Assembly (NCBI GenBank): GCA_016929525.1
Contig: JAFGIP010000062.1
Coordinates: forward strand, 1-64,000
DNA from: Bacteroidales bacterium
Lineage (GTDB): Bacteria > Bacteroidota > Bacteroidia > Bacteroidales > UBA10428
Length of the DNA: 64,000 nucleotides
Reading direction: 5' to 3'
Shown here piece by piece: positions 37,445-45,602 of the stretch. The position numbers were made by a program, and so were the translations under genes. A model generated the notes under the pieces. It saw only the letters and a program-made list of their open reading frames with translations. It made no database searches and was not told the origin of the DNA. Within the stretch, counting starts at the first letter, position 1; every line of letters begins with the position of its first letter.

Positions 37445-38506
37445 TTGTATTCTACAATATTCATAATCGGTTCGGCAGGAATTCCGTCAAAATATGGAGG
37501 ATTTGAGACATTTGCGGAAAATATTTCCAAACTTCTTATAAGCAACTATCGTATTTCAGTCGCATGTTCTTCTAAGTTATATAAAAAAGATGAATATAAA
37601 AGCGCATGGAATTGTATAGATCGTTTTTTTATTCCCTTGTCTCCTCATGGAATATCCGGCATCATATACGATGCTGTTTCTATTTTAAAAGCGTATCGAA
37701 ATGCTGATCATGTTATATTACTTGGTTGTGGGGCAGGATTCTTACTTATGTTTTTACCCCGTTCTTTCAGAAAAAAAATTATTGTTCATATTGACGGTCT
37801 GGAATGGAAAAGAAAAAAATGGAATGTTCTTGTTAAAGCATACCTGCACTACAATACCAAAATTGCAATGCATTATGCCGGTAAAATAATAGTCGACAGC
37901 AATTCGCTGGAAGCATATATTCCTAATCGATATAAAAGTAAAATTCTGTCGATTAGTTATGGTGGAGATCATTTACCTGATGTAAAAAGAAAAAAAGTTC
38001 ATCTTAATCAATTTGCTCTTGTAATTGGCCGGGCAGAACCTGAGAATAATCTTCACGTGCTAATATCTGCATTTACTGAAATTCAGGAACTGGACCTGAT
38101 CATAATTTCAAACTGGGAAAGTACCAGATATGGCAGAAAATTAATCAGAAAATATGCTCATAATCAAAATATAATTCTCTTAAATGCAGAATATAACAAG
38201 GTAAAACTTCAACATTACAGAATTCAATGTAAATACTATATTCATGGACATAGTTGCGGGGGAACCAATCCATCGCTGGTTGAAGCAATGTATTCAGGGC
38301 TGAACATAATTTCCTACGATAATGAATTCAACCGGACTACAACAAATAATCTCGCAAAGTATTTTAAAACCAAAGAACAGTTAGTTGAAAAAATTAGAGC
38401 TCTGGAAACAGGACAGGCTGCAGATAATTCAATTAAAATCAGAGCATATGCACTTGAGCATTACACATGGAATAAAGTTGTATCTGAGATAAACCTTAAT
38501 CTGTAA
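37445..38506 (+). CDS. DUF1972 glycosyltransferase (family GT4-like)
   Basis: 353 aa. A TTG at 37445 is the only plausible start: an in-frame stop lies at 37430-37432, and the conserved beginning IIGSAGIPSKYGGFETFAE follows within a few residues. The N-terminal DUF1972 domain (about 1-165) pairs with a GT1/GT4 C-terminal Rossmann domain ending in HGHSCGGTNPSLVEAMYSG, where the family's acidic donor-binding residue sits. Such enzymes add rhamnose or related sugars to polysaccharide. No other polysaccharide genes lie close. Confidence 0.88.
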   Translation: MYSTIFIIGSAGIPSKYGGFETFAENISKLLISNYRISVACSSKLYKKDEYKSAWNCIDRFFIPLSPHGISGIIYDAVSILKAYRNADHVILLGCGAGFLLMFLPRSFRKKIIVHIDGLEWKRKKWNVLVKAYLHYNTKIAMHYAGKIIVDSNSLEAYIPNRYKSKILSISYGGDHLPDVKRKKVHLNQFALVIGRAEPENNLHVLISAFTEIQELDLIIISNWESTRYGRKLIRKYAHNQNIILLNAEYNKVKLQHYRIQCKYYIHGHSCGGTNPSLVEAMYSGLNIISYDNEFNRTTTNNLAKYFKTKEQLVEKIRALETGQAADNSIKIRAYALEHYTWNKVVSEINLNL

Positions 38507-38625
38507 ATTAACTTTAGTCCTATTATTTAATAACTTGTTGTTATGAATGTTTAATTAAATTTAATTCCCTGCAAGTACAATTATTTGTTAAATGTTTAAT
38601 TTAGCACGCTCAAAAACTAATATAA

Positions 38626-39951
38626 ATGTATAAACCTGAAGATTTTATCGTTCCAAGGCTTGGGAAGTGCTCAATACCCTCGCCTTTAAATTTATCAAAA
38701 ATAACAGGAGACGGAGTTTTTAACTATGTTCAGGACGATGAAAGAATCATGATGAAAACAACCAAAAGTTATTTCAATAGCTGCAAAGATGAAAATATTG
38801 AGCCCGTTACCTTTGAAAAGGGTGGTCCCAAGGAATATATATATTTCGATCCTGCAAAAACCAAAGTAGCAATTGTTACATGCGGTGGACTTTGTCCGGG
38901 TCTTAATAATGTTATCCGCGGACTTGTAATGCAGCTTAATAACAGGTATGGTGTTAAAAGAATAGTTGGAATCAAATACGGATATGAAGGTTTTATCCCC
39001 AAGTACCAGCATGATATTATTGAACTCACCCCGGAACTGGTGGAGGATATTCATATGCACGGAGGTACATACTTAGGAACTTCAAGGGGGCCACAGGATA
39101 TAGGTGAAATTGTTGATGCTCTTGAACGAATGAATATCAATATATTATTTACAATTGGCGGAGACGGTACCTTGCGCGGAGCTCAGGCTATTACAGATGA
39201 AGTAACTAAGCGAGGATTAAAGATCGCAGTTGCAGGAATTCCAAAAACTATAGATAATGACATAAACCTTATCGAAAAGTCTTTCGGATTTGAGACCGCT
39301 TTTACAATTGCCACGTCCATTCTAAGAGGTGCGCATAACGAAGCAAAAGGAGCATACAACGGAATATCGCTTGTAAAGCTGATGGGCAGAGATTCCGGCT
39401 TTATTGCTGCTAATGCCGCATTAGCAGTTCAGGAGGTTAATTTCATTCTTGTCCCCGAAATGAATTTCGAATTGTACGGACCAAAAGGTTTCTTAAATGT
39501 ACTGAGAGAACGATTGAAAAGAAAACACCATGCATTAGTTGTGGTTGCAGAAGGAGCAGGTCAGAATCTTTTCGATGAAGTACCCACTGAAAAAGATGCC
39601 TCAGGAAATATTAAATATAAAGACATTGGTCTCTTTCTGAAGGAACAAATAAAACTAGATTTTGATCAAACAGGATTTCCATATACATTAAAATACATCG
39701 ACCCCAGTTATATTATTAGAAGTGCCCCTGCTAATGCAAATGATAGTTTGTTTTGCAATCTGCTTGCCCATAATGCTGCTCACGCAGCGATGGCAGGCAG
39801 AACAGGTTTTGTTGTTGGTTACTGGAATTCGATGTTTACTATTTTGCCAATTCCCATGGCTGTTCTAAAACGTAAAAGAATTTCAACAGAAGGAGAGATG
39901 TGGTCAAATGTTGTTGAAACAACAGGGCAACCGAAAAAATTACATAATTAA
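38626..39951 (+). CDS. pfkA: ATP-dependent 6-phosphofructokinase (long, group III-like)
   Basis: 441 aa, longer than E. coli PfkA (320 aa). Phosphorylates fructose-6-phosphate in glycolysis. ATP-binding GGDGT is at residues 178-182; G181 matches E. coli Gly104, a glycine in ATP enzymes but Asp in PPi enzymes. PKTIDND lies at 206-212; K207 is at E. coli Gly124, where PPi-type enzymes have Lys. The G/K combination is typical of the trypanosomatid/plant-like ATP-PFK group, so ATP use is inferred, not certain. MGRDSGFIA and a C-terminal domain are intact. Stands alone. Confidence 0.93.
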   Translation: MYKPEDFIVPRLGKCSIPSPLNLSKITGDGVFNYVQDDERIMMKTTKSYFNSCKDENIEPVTFEKGGPKEYIYFDPAKTKVAIVTCGGLCPGLNNVIRGLVMQLNNRYGVKRIVGIKYGYEGFIPKYQHDIIELTPELVEDIHMHGGTYLGTSRGPQDIGEIVDALERMNINILFTIGGDGTLRGAQAITDEVTKRGLKIAVAGIPKTIDNDINLIEKSFGFETAFTIATSILRGAHNEAKGAYNGISLVKLMGRDSGFIAANAALAVQEVNFILVPEMNFELYGPKGFLNVLRERLKRKHHALVVVAEGAGQNLFDEVPTEKDASGNIKYKDIGLFLKEQIKLDFDQTGFPYTLKYIDPSYIIRSAPANANDSLFCNLLAHNAAHAAMAGRTGFVVGYWNSMFTILPIPMAVLKRKRISTEGEMWSNVVETTGQPKKLHN

Positions 39952-39972
39952 ATATATGCTTATATCTTATAT

Positions 39973-40884
39973 TTAAAATATATTTAGGATCTGCGCCTGT
40001 AAAAGATCTTCAAGATCAACCTTAGGAAGTTTAGAATAAACAAGGTTGAATCCTCCTCCGCCTGAACCGCATAATTTCATATAATAGTCGTCGCTGCTGA
40101 TACCCCGTTCCCATATTCCCTGAATTTCAGCAGGTATCATTTCTTTAAAATAATCCCGTTGATATTGCGAAATAAGTTTAAAGGATTGCTTTAGTTTTTC
40201 TTTATCAAGTTCAAGCAAAGCAGCAATAGCATTTCTTTGTGCAGGAAAAAGAATATTTCTGAATTTATTGAAAAAATCTTCATCTTCCGTCATACTCTTA
40301 AATCTTTGCACATGATCCCATGTCGCTGATTGAATATTTGTATCATACAGGTAAATCCTGTTTTTTATAAAATGCAAAATTCTTTGTGGGATTATTGTAA
40401 TTTTTTTCTCCTTGAAAAGCAATGGTTTTTCATAATAAATAGTGATTGGATCGATACCTGAACTTTCAGAATGATAGAATGATTCTATAAGGGCCATTTG
40501 TCTCTTCTGATCAGCCAATAGTTGTTCTGATAAATTATTGCTTTGTTTTGAACCATAAGCATCAAATACTGCTGCAACAATGGCCCCCGAACTACCAAGT
40601 CCGTAATTTACCGGGATATCAGAATCAAAATACAAATTATTGTTCATGTCCGATTCAAATTTTTCCAGATCCAGTTCAAGTTCACCCGTGTTAATCTCAT
40701 TCCTAATATACGCCAGCAATGATTTAAGATCCTCATTTGATTCTTTGTATTTTGATGACAGTTGCTTACCCGGAGATAATTTCAGGTGGCCTGAGTATTT
40801 AAGAAATGGTATTGTCAATGCTGATGACCCCTGCAGCACGGAGTATTCACCAAAAAGCAATATTTTAGAATAAAATGTTCTCAT
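39973..40884 (-). CDS. mvk: Mevalonate kinase (GHMP family)
   Basis: 303 aa. GHMP motif 1 region (FYSKILLFGEYSVLQGSSAL) starts the protein. Motif 2 is VNYGLGSSGAIVAAVF, an ATP-binding loop. Motif 3 is MKLCGSGGGGFNLVY near the C terminus. It converts mevalonate to phosphomevalonate. Its ATG overlaps the mvaD stop by 4 nt (ATGA), and it is last of the mevalonate run, so translational coupling is likely. Confidence 0.85.
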   Translation of the reverse strand: MRTFYSKILLFGEYSVLQGSSALTIPFLKYSGHLKLSPGKQLSSKYKESNEDLKSLLAYIRNEINTGELELDLEKFESDMNNNLYFDSDIPVNYGLGSSGAIVAAVFDAYGSKQSNNLSEQLLADQKRQMALIESFYHSESSGIDPITIYYEKPLLFKEKKITIIPQRILHFIKNRIYLYDTNIQSATWDHVQRFKSMTEDEDFFNKFRNILFPAQRNAIAALLELDKEKLKQSFKLISQYQRDYFKEMIPAEIQGIWERGISSDDYYMKLCGSGGGGFNLVYSKLPKVDLEDLLQAQILNIF

Positions 40885-41987
40885 TCATCTTTAATTTTTT
40901 CGGGTCCATTACCCATTCTATCCTGAATATAGTCACCATCAAAACAACACGACTTTAATTCGTTTTCGACAAAGTCAACCATTACCGGCTTACATGATTG
41001 CGGACCTAAAAAATGAACATTTGCTCCTGCATCCAGTGTATAGCAAACAGGCATTTCTGACTTTGTTCTGAATCTTTTAATTTTTTCAATGACTTCAACA
41101 GTTCCCGGTTTCATTAACATATATCCGGGTGAAGATGTCATCATCATCGCATGTAAATTCATTGCTTCCGCTTCAACAATATTAATAAACTTTTCCATGT
41201 TTCCCCGCTGAATAGCATGAATAAGTTCATTCAGATTACTGTGTGCCTGCTGAAACCTCGTTGAGGCATACGGATTGCTGTTCATAAGATTGTGGCCATC
41301 TGCACTTGAAATATCTTTTTTACCTTTATCAAGAATGAGAATAAAATCCTGAAAGTTTTTAAAATACGGATGAATTATTTTTGAAACCTGTATAGCTGTT
41401 TCATCTGTCGAACCTTTTACTGATTCATGTCTGCCCCACTCCACCAAACCTCCGAATATTGACCTTGAAGCACTTCCCGATCCTAAACGTGCAATAAACG
41501 AAGCTTTATTATAAAACTCAGCTGTGCCGACAGACTCCCCTTTTAAGTGATATTCAATTTCTGTTAAACATAAAGCAATTGCTCCAAAGGCAGATGCGGA
41601 AGAAGCTATACCGGTTGAATGTGGAAATGAATTATCTGATCTGATAAAAAGCTCAAGTTTATCCAGAAACGGAAAGTATTCAGTTAAATCCTTAAAATAA
41701 TCTAAAAGTCTTTTTTCAAAAACCTTTTTCCTTTGACCGTGAAAATAATAATCGATATTTATCTTTTCTCTTGATTCAGAATAATTATATGCGATTTCTG
41801 TTTTTGTTACTGCTTTCTCCAATGTCATACTTAATGAAGCATTCATTGGGATCTGATTAGGTTGTTTTCCCCAATACTTGATTAATGCAATATTTGAAGG
41901 GCATTGCCATGCAACTGATCCGCTAAATTCATTTTTGAAAATCCCGGGAATTAAAGCCTGTTCCAAATACTTCTGCTTATAACTCAT
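40881..41987 (-). CDS. mvaD: Diphosphomevalonate decarboxylase
   Basis: 368 aa. Conserved start AWQCPSNIALIKYWGKQ and MNASLSMTLEK, then the ATP loop FPHSTGIASSASAFGAIAL and C-terminal TLDAGANVHFL with the catalytic-region Asp. It yields isopentenyl diphosphate from diphosphomevalonate with ATP. It overlaps the GYDIA kinase stop by 11 nt and the downstream mevalonate kinase start by 4 nt. Confidence 0.94.
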   Translation of the reverse strand: MSYKQKYLEQALIPGIFKNEFSGSVAWQCPSNIALIKYWGKQPNQIPMNASLSMTLEKAVTKTEIAYNYSESREKINIDYYFHGQRKKVFEKRLLDYFKDLTEYFPFLDKLELFIRSDNSFPHSTGIASSASAFGAIALCLTEIEYHLKGESVGTAEFYNKASFIARLGSGSASRSIFGGLVEWGRHESVKGSTDETAIQVSKIIHPYFKNFQDFILILDKGKKDISSADGHNLMNSNPYASTRFQQAHSNLNELIHAIQRGNMEKFINIVEAEAMNLHAMMMTSSPGYMLMKPGTVEVIEKIKRFRTKSEMPVCYTLDAGANVHFLGPQSCKPVMVDFVENELKSCCFDGDYIQDRMGNGPEKIKDE

Positions 41988-42954
41988 TGAATAATTTAAT
42001 GGTTTTTGTATTTAAAATTAATTCATCGTATGTAAAATAGGTCGATAATCCTTTAGCTTTCAGATAGTCTTTCAAATGTATCCTTTCTTTTCGAAATGTC
42101 ATTATTATAAAATCGCCCCCCCATGAACCCAAAGATTTTGCTGTTCCCTCCAGATCCCGAAATTTAAGTTTTTTGACAGGGGTTTTACCGATGTGATCTC
42201 CGATAACCTTTTCATGTTTTTCAATCAGAAATTCAAATTCATCCAGATCTTTATTATTTACCAGCCGATTACTTATATCAGACACTTCTTTTATTAATTT
42301 CTTTGAAGGCTTGTTAGCACAATCCTTGTACCTTTTAACATCATTAAATGTATCCTGTTTCTCTCCCAGATAAACAAAATAGAGATATCTTTTAAATGGC
42401 GGGTTGAAATTAACCTGTGTCGATCTTCCCTTATTATATATATTGTATATAAATGGCTGACTAATCTCAGCTGCAGCTATATCATACCCCGATCCTCCGG
42501 CAATTGCTTCATTCAGCTTATATGGATCTGTTTTTGCCCATCGTGCTATGTTTGATAAAAGAGTTGAACTGGAACCAAATCCCCAGTTTCTGTTAAACTC
42601 AAGATTGGTTGAAATCTCGAGGGACTCATAACTGGTAAATATATTCGGTTTAAATTTTTTTACCGTCTTCAGTATTCGTCCAAGCGTATCAGCGATTAAC
42701 GAATTCGAAGAGTCAATAACCTGCAGGCTGATCAAATCGAAAAGTGCTGTAAACCAAACTTCATTATTCTCTCTCGCAACCCACTTAAGAATTCCCTGAA
42801 ATCCGCCTTTCAGCTCACAAACACTTAAATCCTGACCATATTTTAATGGTAACACTAAAGAATCGGCTCCATGTAAAACAACATATTCACCCGACAGAAG
42901 TAATTTCCCGTTTGAATGAAATCTAATTTTCCTTTCTTCTTTTTCTGTATTCAT
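41977..42954 (-). CDS. GYDIA-family GHMP kinase (candidate phosphomevalonate kinase)
   Basis: 325 aa from the ATG at 42952-42954; one upstream codon (TTG) is also open. GHMP folds: NGKLLLSGEYVVLHGADSL, the ATP loop WGFGSSSTLLSNIARW, the family-naming GGSGYDIAAAE, and a C-terminal SLGSWGGDFIIM segment. It overlaps hmgR by 32 nt and mvaD by 11 nt. The pathway needs a phosphomevalonate kinase between mevalonate kinase and MvaD, and no other candidate is in the operon, so I infer that role. Biochemical function of the family is not settled. Confidence 0.75.
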   Translation of the reverse strand: MNTEKEERKIRFHSNGKLLLSGEYVVLHGADSLVLPLKYGQDLSVCELKGGFQGILKWVARENNEVWFTALFDLISLQVIDSSNSLIADTLGRILKTVKKFKPNIFTSYESLEISTNLEFNRNWGFGSSSTLLSNIARWAKTDPYKLNEAIAGGSGYDIAAAEISQPFIYNIYNKGRSTQVNFNPPFKRYLYFVYLGEKQDTFNDVKRYKDCANKPSKKLIKEVSDISNRLVNNKDLDEFEFLIEKHEKVIGDHIGKTPVKKLKFRDLEGTAKSLGSWGGDFIIMTFRKERIHLKDYLKAKGLSTYFTYDELILNTKTIKLFNEL

Positions 42955-44260
42955 CAAGAAAAGTTAATACCGACGAATAAGATAGTGTTTTATTCTGAAA
43001 CCAGATATTTGCTGCTTTTTTTTCCATGCTGTCGGCATTCAGACTGTTAAGAATATTATTCAGGTGTAGCTTCATATGTCCTTTTTGTATACCGGTTGTA
43101 ACCAGTGAACGAATTGCGCTAAAGTTATTTGCCAGTCCGACAGATGCACAAATACCCATTAGTTCGCGTGCTGAAGGATTACCAAGAATTTCAACGGAGT
43201 ACCCGGCAAACGGATGCACAGAAGTAAGTCCGCCGGTTACACCTAAATTAACAGGTATTGTCAGTGAAAAACTGAATGTACCATTTTCTACCTTGGCATC
43301 TGACAGACTTTTATAAAAACCCGAACGCGATGCAAAGGCATGTGCATTGGCCTCATTTGCCCTGAAATCATTACCTGTAGCAACTGCCACCGCATCTATT
43401 CCATTCATGATCCCTTTATTGTGGGTTACTGCTCTTGAAATATTCTTTTTAGCAATTTCCATTGCTCCAACAAATTTTTCCACAAATTTCCCTTGCGACA
43501 TCTGATGCGTAACATCTTTCATATTATGAATATTTTCGCTGACATCACAGATAACCCTGCAGTCAGGTGTATAATTGGAAAGAATTGCCATAATAATATC
43601 ACAATTCCTTTCTTCTGTATTAAACCCGATGTTATTTTCTACTTCAGACTTCCAGACTTTGGCGATCTCTTCAAGGCAGCTATTAATAAAATTTGCTCCC
43701 ATTGAATCTGCTGTATCAAAACTTATATCAAGTTCATAGTAATGATTCAGTATTTCAGGCTGGTATTTGAGCTTCATTTCAAGTATTCCCCCTCCTCTTT
43801 CCTCCATTCTGCTTGTAAGAGGTGATATAATATCCGACAAGTATCGTTTCCTGGTTTCAAAGAACCTTAAAAATTTTTTCGGGTTGCCTTTCCATATAAA
43901 ATGAACCTGCCCTTTTTTTTCAGTACCGACAACCTTAGTTTTAAATCCTCCATGCTTCATCCAGTATTTTGCAGCCGAAGCAGCAGCAGCAATAACTGAA
44001 CTTTCCTCAGTTACCATAGGCACATGATAAATTTTATCATTGATCAGAAAATTAGGGGCAATACCCCACGGCAGATAAAAATTTGTAAGAGTGTTTTCTG
44101 AAAATTCGGAGTATGTATCTTGAATACTTTTTTCCGGATGGAGATGATACTTAAGATCAGATTTAAACTTTTCGGGATCTAAAGTGAATTTTGAAATCAT
44201 TTCAATCTTTTTCTCAATATCCATTTTAGAAAATCCTTGTATGATTCTATCTTCACACAT
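42923..44260 (-). CDS. hmgR: Hydroxymethylglutaryl-CoA reductase (class II-like)
   Basis: 445 aa from the ATG at 44258-44260; a GTG one codon earlier is less likely. It reduces HMG-CoA to mevalonate. Catalytic residues are in place: Glu in PMVTEESSVIAAAAS, Lys in NKGIMNGIDAVAVATGNDFRA with the Asp-bearing ATGNDFRA, and His in GHMKLH near the C terminus. It has no membrane segments and fits class II enzymes, which can run either way. It starts 6 nt after the acyl-CoA dehydrogenase stop and its end overlaps the GYDIA kinase, which ties it to both leucine catabolism and isoprenoid synthesis. Confidence 0.93.
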   Translation of the reverse strand: MCEDRIIQGFSKMDIEKKIEMISKFTLDPEKFKSDLKYHLHPEKSIQDTYSEFSENTLTNFYLPWGIAPNFLINDKIYHVPMVTEESSVIAAAASAAKYWMKHGGFKTKVVGTEKKGQVHFIWKGNPKKFLRFFETRKRYLSDIISPLTSRMEERGGGILEMKLKYQPEILNHYYELDISFDTADSMGANFINSCLEEIAKVWKSEVENNIGFNTEERNCDIIMAILSNYTPDCRVICDVSENIHNMKDVTHQMSQGKFVEKFVGAMEIAKKNISRAVTHNKGIMNGIDAVAVATGNDFRANEANAHAFASRSGFYKSLSDAKVENGTFSFSLTIPVNLGVTGGLTSVHPFAGYSVEILGNPSARELMGICASVGLANNFSAIRSLVTTGIQKGHMKLHLNNILNSLNADSMEKKAANIWFQNKTLSYSSVLTFLDEYRKRRKEN

Positions 44261-44266
44261 CACTTA

Positions 44267-45421
44267 TCATTTCAGTCCTATATTTCTTGAAATTACCAGT
44301 CGTAATATCTCCGATGTCCCTTCACCAATTTGCAGAATCCTCTGATCCCTGTAGAATCTCTCAATTTCAGTATCTTTAAAAAGCCCATATGCACCATGAA
44401 TTTGTAAAGCTTCATCGGCGACTTCTTTAGCGATCTCGGAACAATAAAGTTTCGCCATTGCAGCTTCTTTACCAAATGGTTGCTTTGAGTCCTTTAACCA
44501 GCATGCTGTATAGAGTGAGTTTCTTGCCAATTCAATTTTGGTGGCCATATCGGCAAGTTTAAATGCTATAGACTGAAAGCTTGAAATAGACCTGCCGAAT
44601 TGTTCCCTTTTATTAGAATATAAAAGAGCTTGTTCATATGCACCCTGGGCTAATCCTAATCCCATTGCAGCTATTGAAAGTCTTCCCGAATCAAGTGTTT
44701 CAAGCATAATTTTTAGTCCTTCACCACGCCTGCCCAACAGATTTTCTTCAGGGACTCTGCAATTTTCAAAATACAGCCGGCCGGTATCCGCTGCTCTCCA
44801 CATCATTTTGTCTTTTATCTTCTCACTTTTATAGCCCTGAGTTGTTCTTGTTACAAGTATTACAGAAAGTTCCTTTTTACCGTCGATATCTCCAGTAACA
44901 ACCTGAATAGTAGCTCCTGCCGATATTTCAGATGAGGAGTTGGTAATAAATATCTTTTTCCCGTTAATCACCCATTCATGATCAATGAGATCAGCTTTTG
45001 ATTTTGTACCTTTTGCATCACTCCCGGCAGTTGGCTCCGTTAAACCAAATGCCCAAAGCTTTTCACCGGTACAAAGTTCAGGCAGAAATTCAGATTTCTG
45101 CTTTTCAGTCCCAAATCTAAGAATAGGACCTAAACCCAATGAATTATGCGATGCAACAGTAGCTGCCTGTGAACCATCAATTCGTGCCAGTTCTTCTATC
45201 GCAATTATATAACTCAGTGTATCTTTCCCTTGTCCGCCATATTTTTCAGGAACATTGATACCAAAGAGCCCAAGCTTCCCCATTTTGTAAGTCAGATCTG
45301 CAGAAAACCATGCATTCTCATCCAGCTGCGCTGCTACCGGTCGTATTATCTTTTCAGCAAATGCTCTGATTTTACTGCGTAATAAATTATGTGAATTTGA
45401 AATTGTAGGAAACTTGATCAT
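44267..45421 (-). CDS. Acyl-CoA dehydrogenase, short/branched-chain type (liu-cluster)
   Basis: 384 aa. FAD-dependent dehydrogenase with LTEPTAGSDAKGTKS in the flavin domain and YSNKREQFGRSISSFQ in the C-terminal helix bundle. The catalytic base lies in LQIGEGTSEILRL, the Glu position of most acyl-CoA dehydrogenases. True isovaleryl-CoA dehydrogenases usually have Ala or Gly there and their Glu on another helix. Position next to methylcrotonyl-CoA carboxylase genes suggests isovaleryl-CoA or another branched acyl-CoA as substrate. A 181-nt gap separates it from the carboxylase alpha gene. Confidence 0.88.
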   Translation of the reverse strand: MIKFPTISNSHNLLRSKIRAFAEKIIRPVAAQLDENAWFSADLTYKMGKLGLFGINVPEKYGGQGKDTLSYIIAIEELARIDGSQAATVASHNSLGLGPILRFGTEKQKSEFLPELCTGEKLWAFGLTEPTAGSDAKGTKSKADLIDHEWVINGKKIFITNSSSEISAGATIQVVTGDIDGKKELSVILVTRTTQGYKSEKIKDKMMWRAADTGRLYFENCRVPEENLLGRRGEGLKIMLETLDSGRLSIAAMGLGLAQGAYEQALLYSNKREQFGRSISSFQSIAFKLADMATKIELARNSLYTACWLKDSKQPFGKEAAMAKLYCSEIAKEVADEALQIHGAYGLFKDTEIERFYRDQRILQIGEGTSEILRLVISRNIGLK

Positions 45422-45602
45422 TTTACCTGGATTTCTTGCATTTATAACAAGACAAAAAATACTTTGTTTATATATGTTATAATGGATTTAAAAAGTGCAT
45501 CAAAGAAACCTATTAACAGTTGTTTTTAAAAGGCATCCCGTTTATTTAGAAAATATTTAGAATGATTGTGATGCAGAAGGCTAAACATGCAATAAATTTC
45601 AA

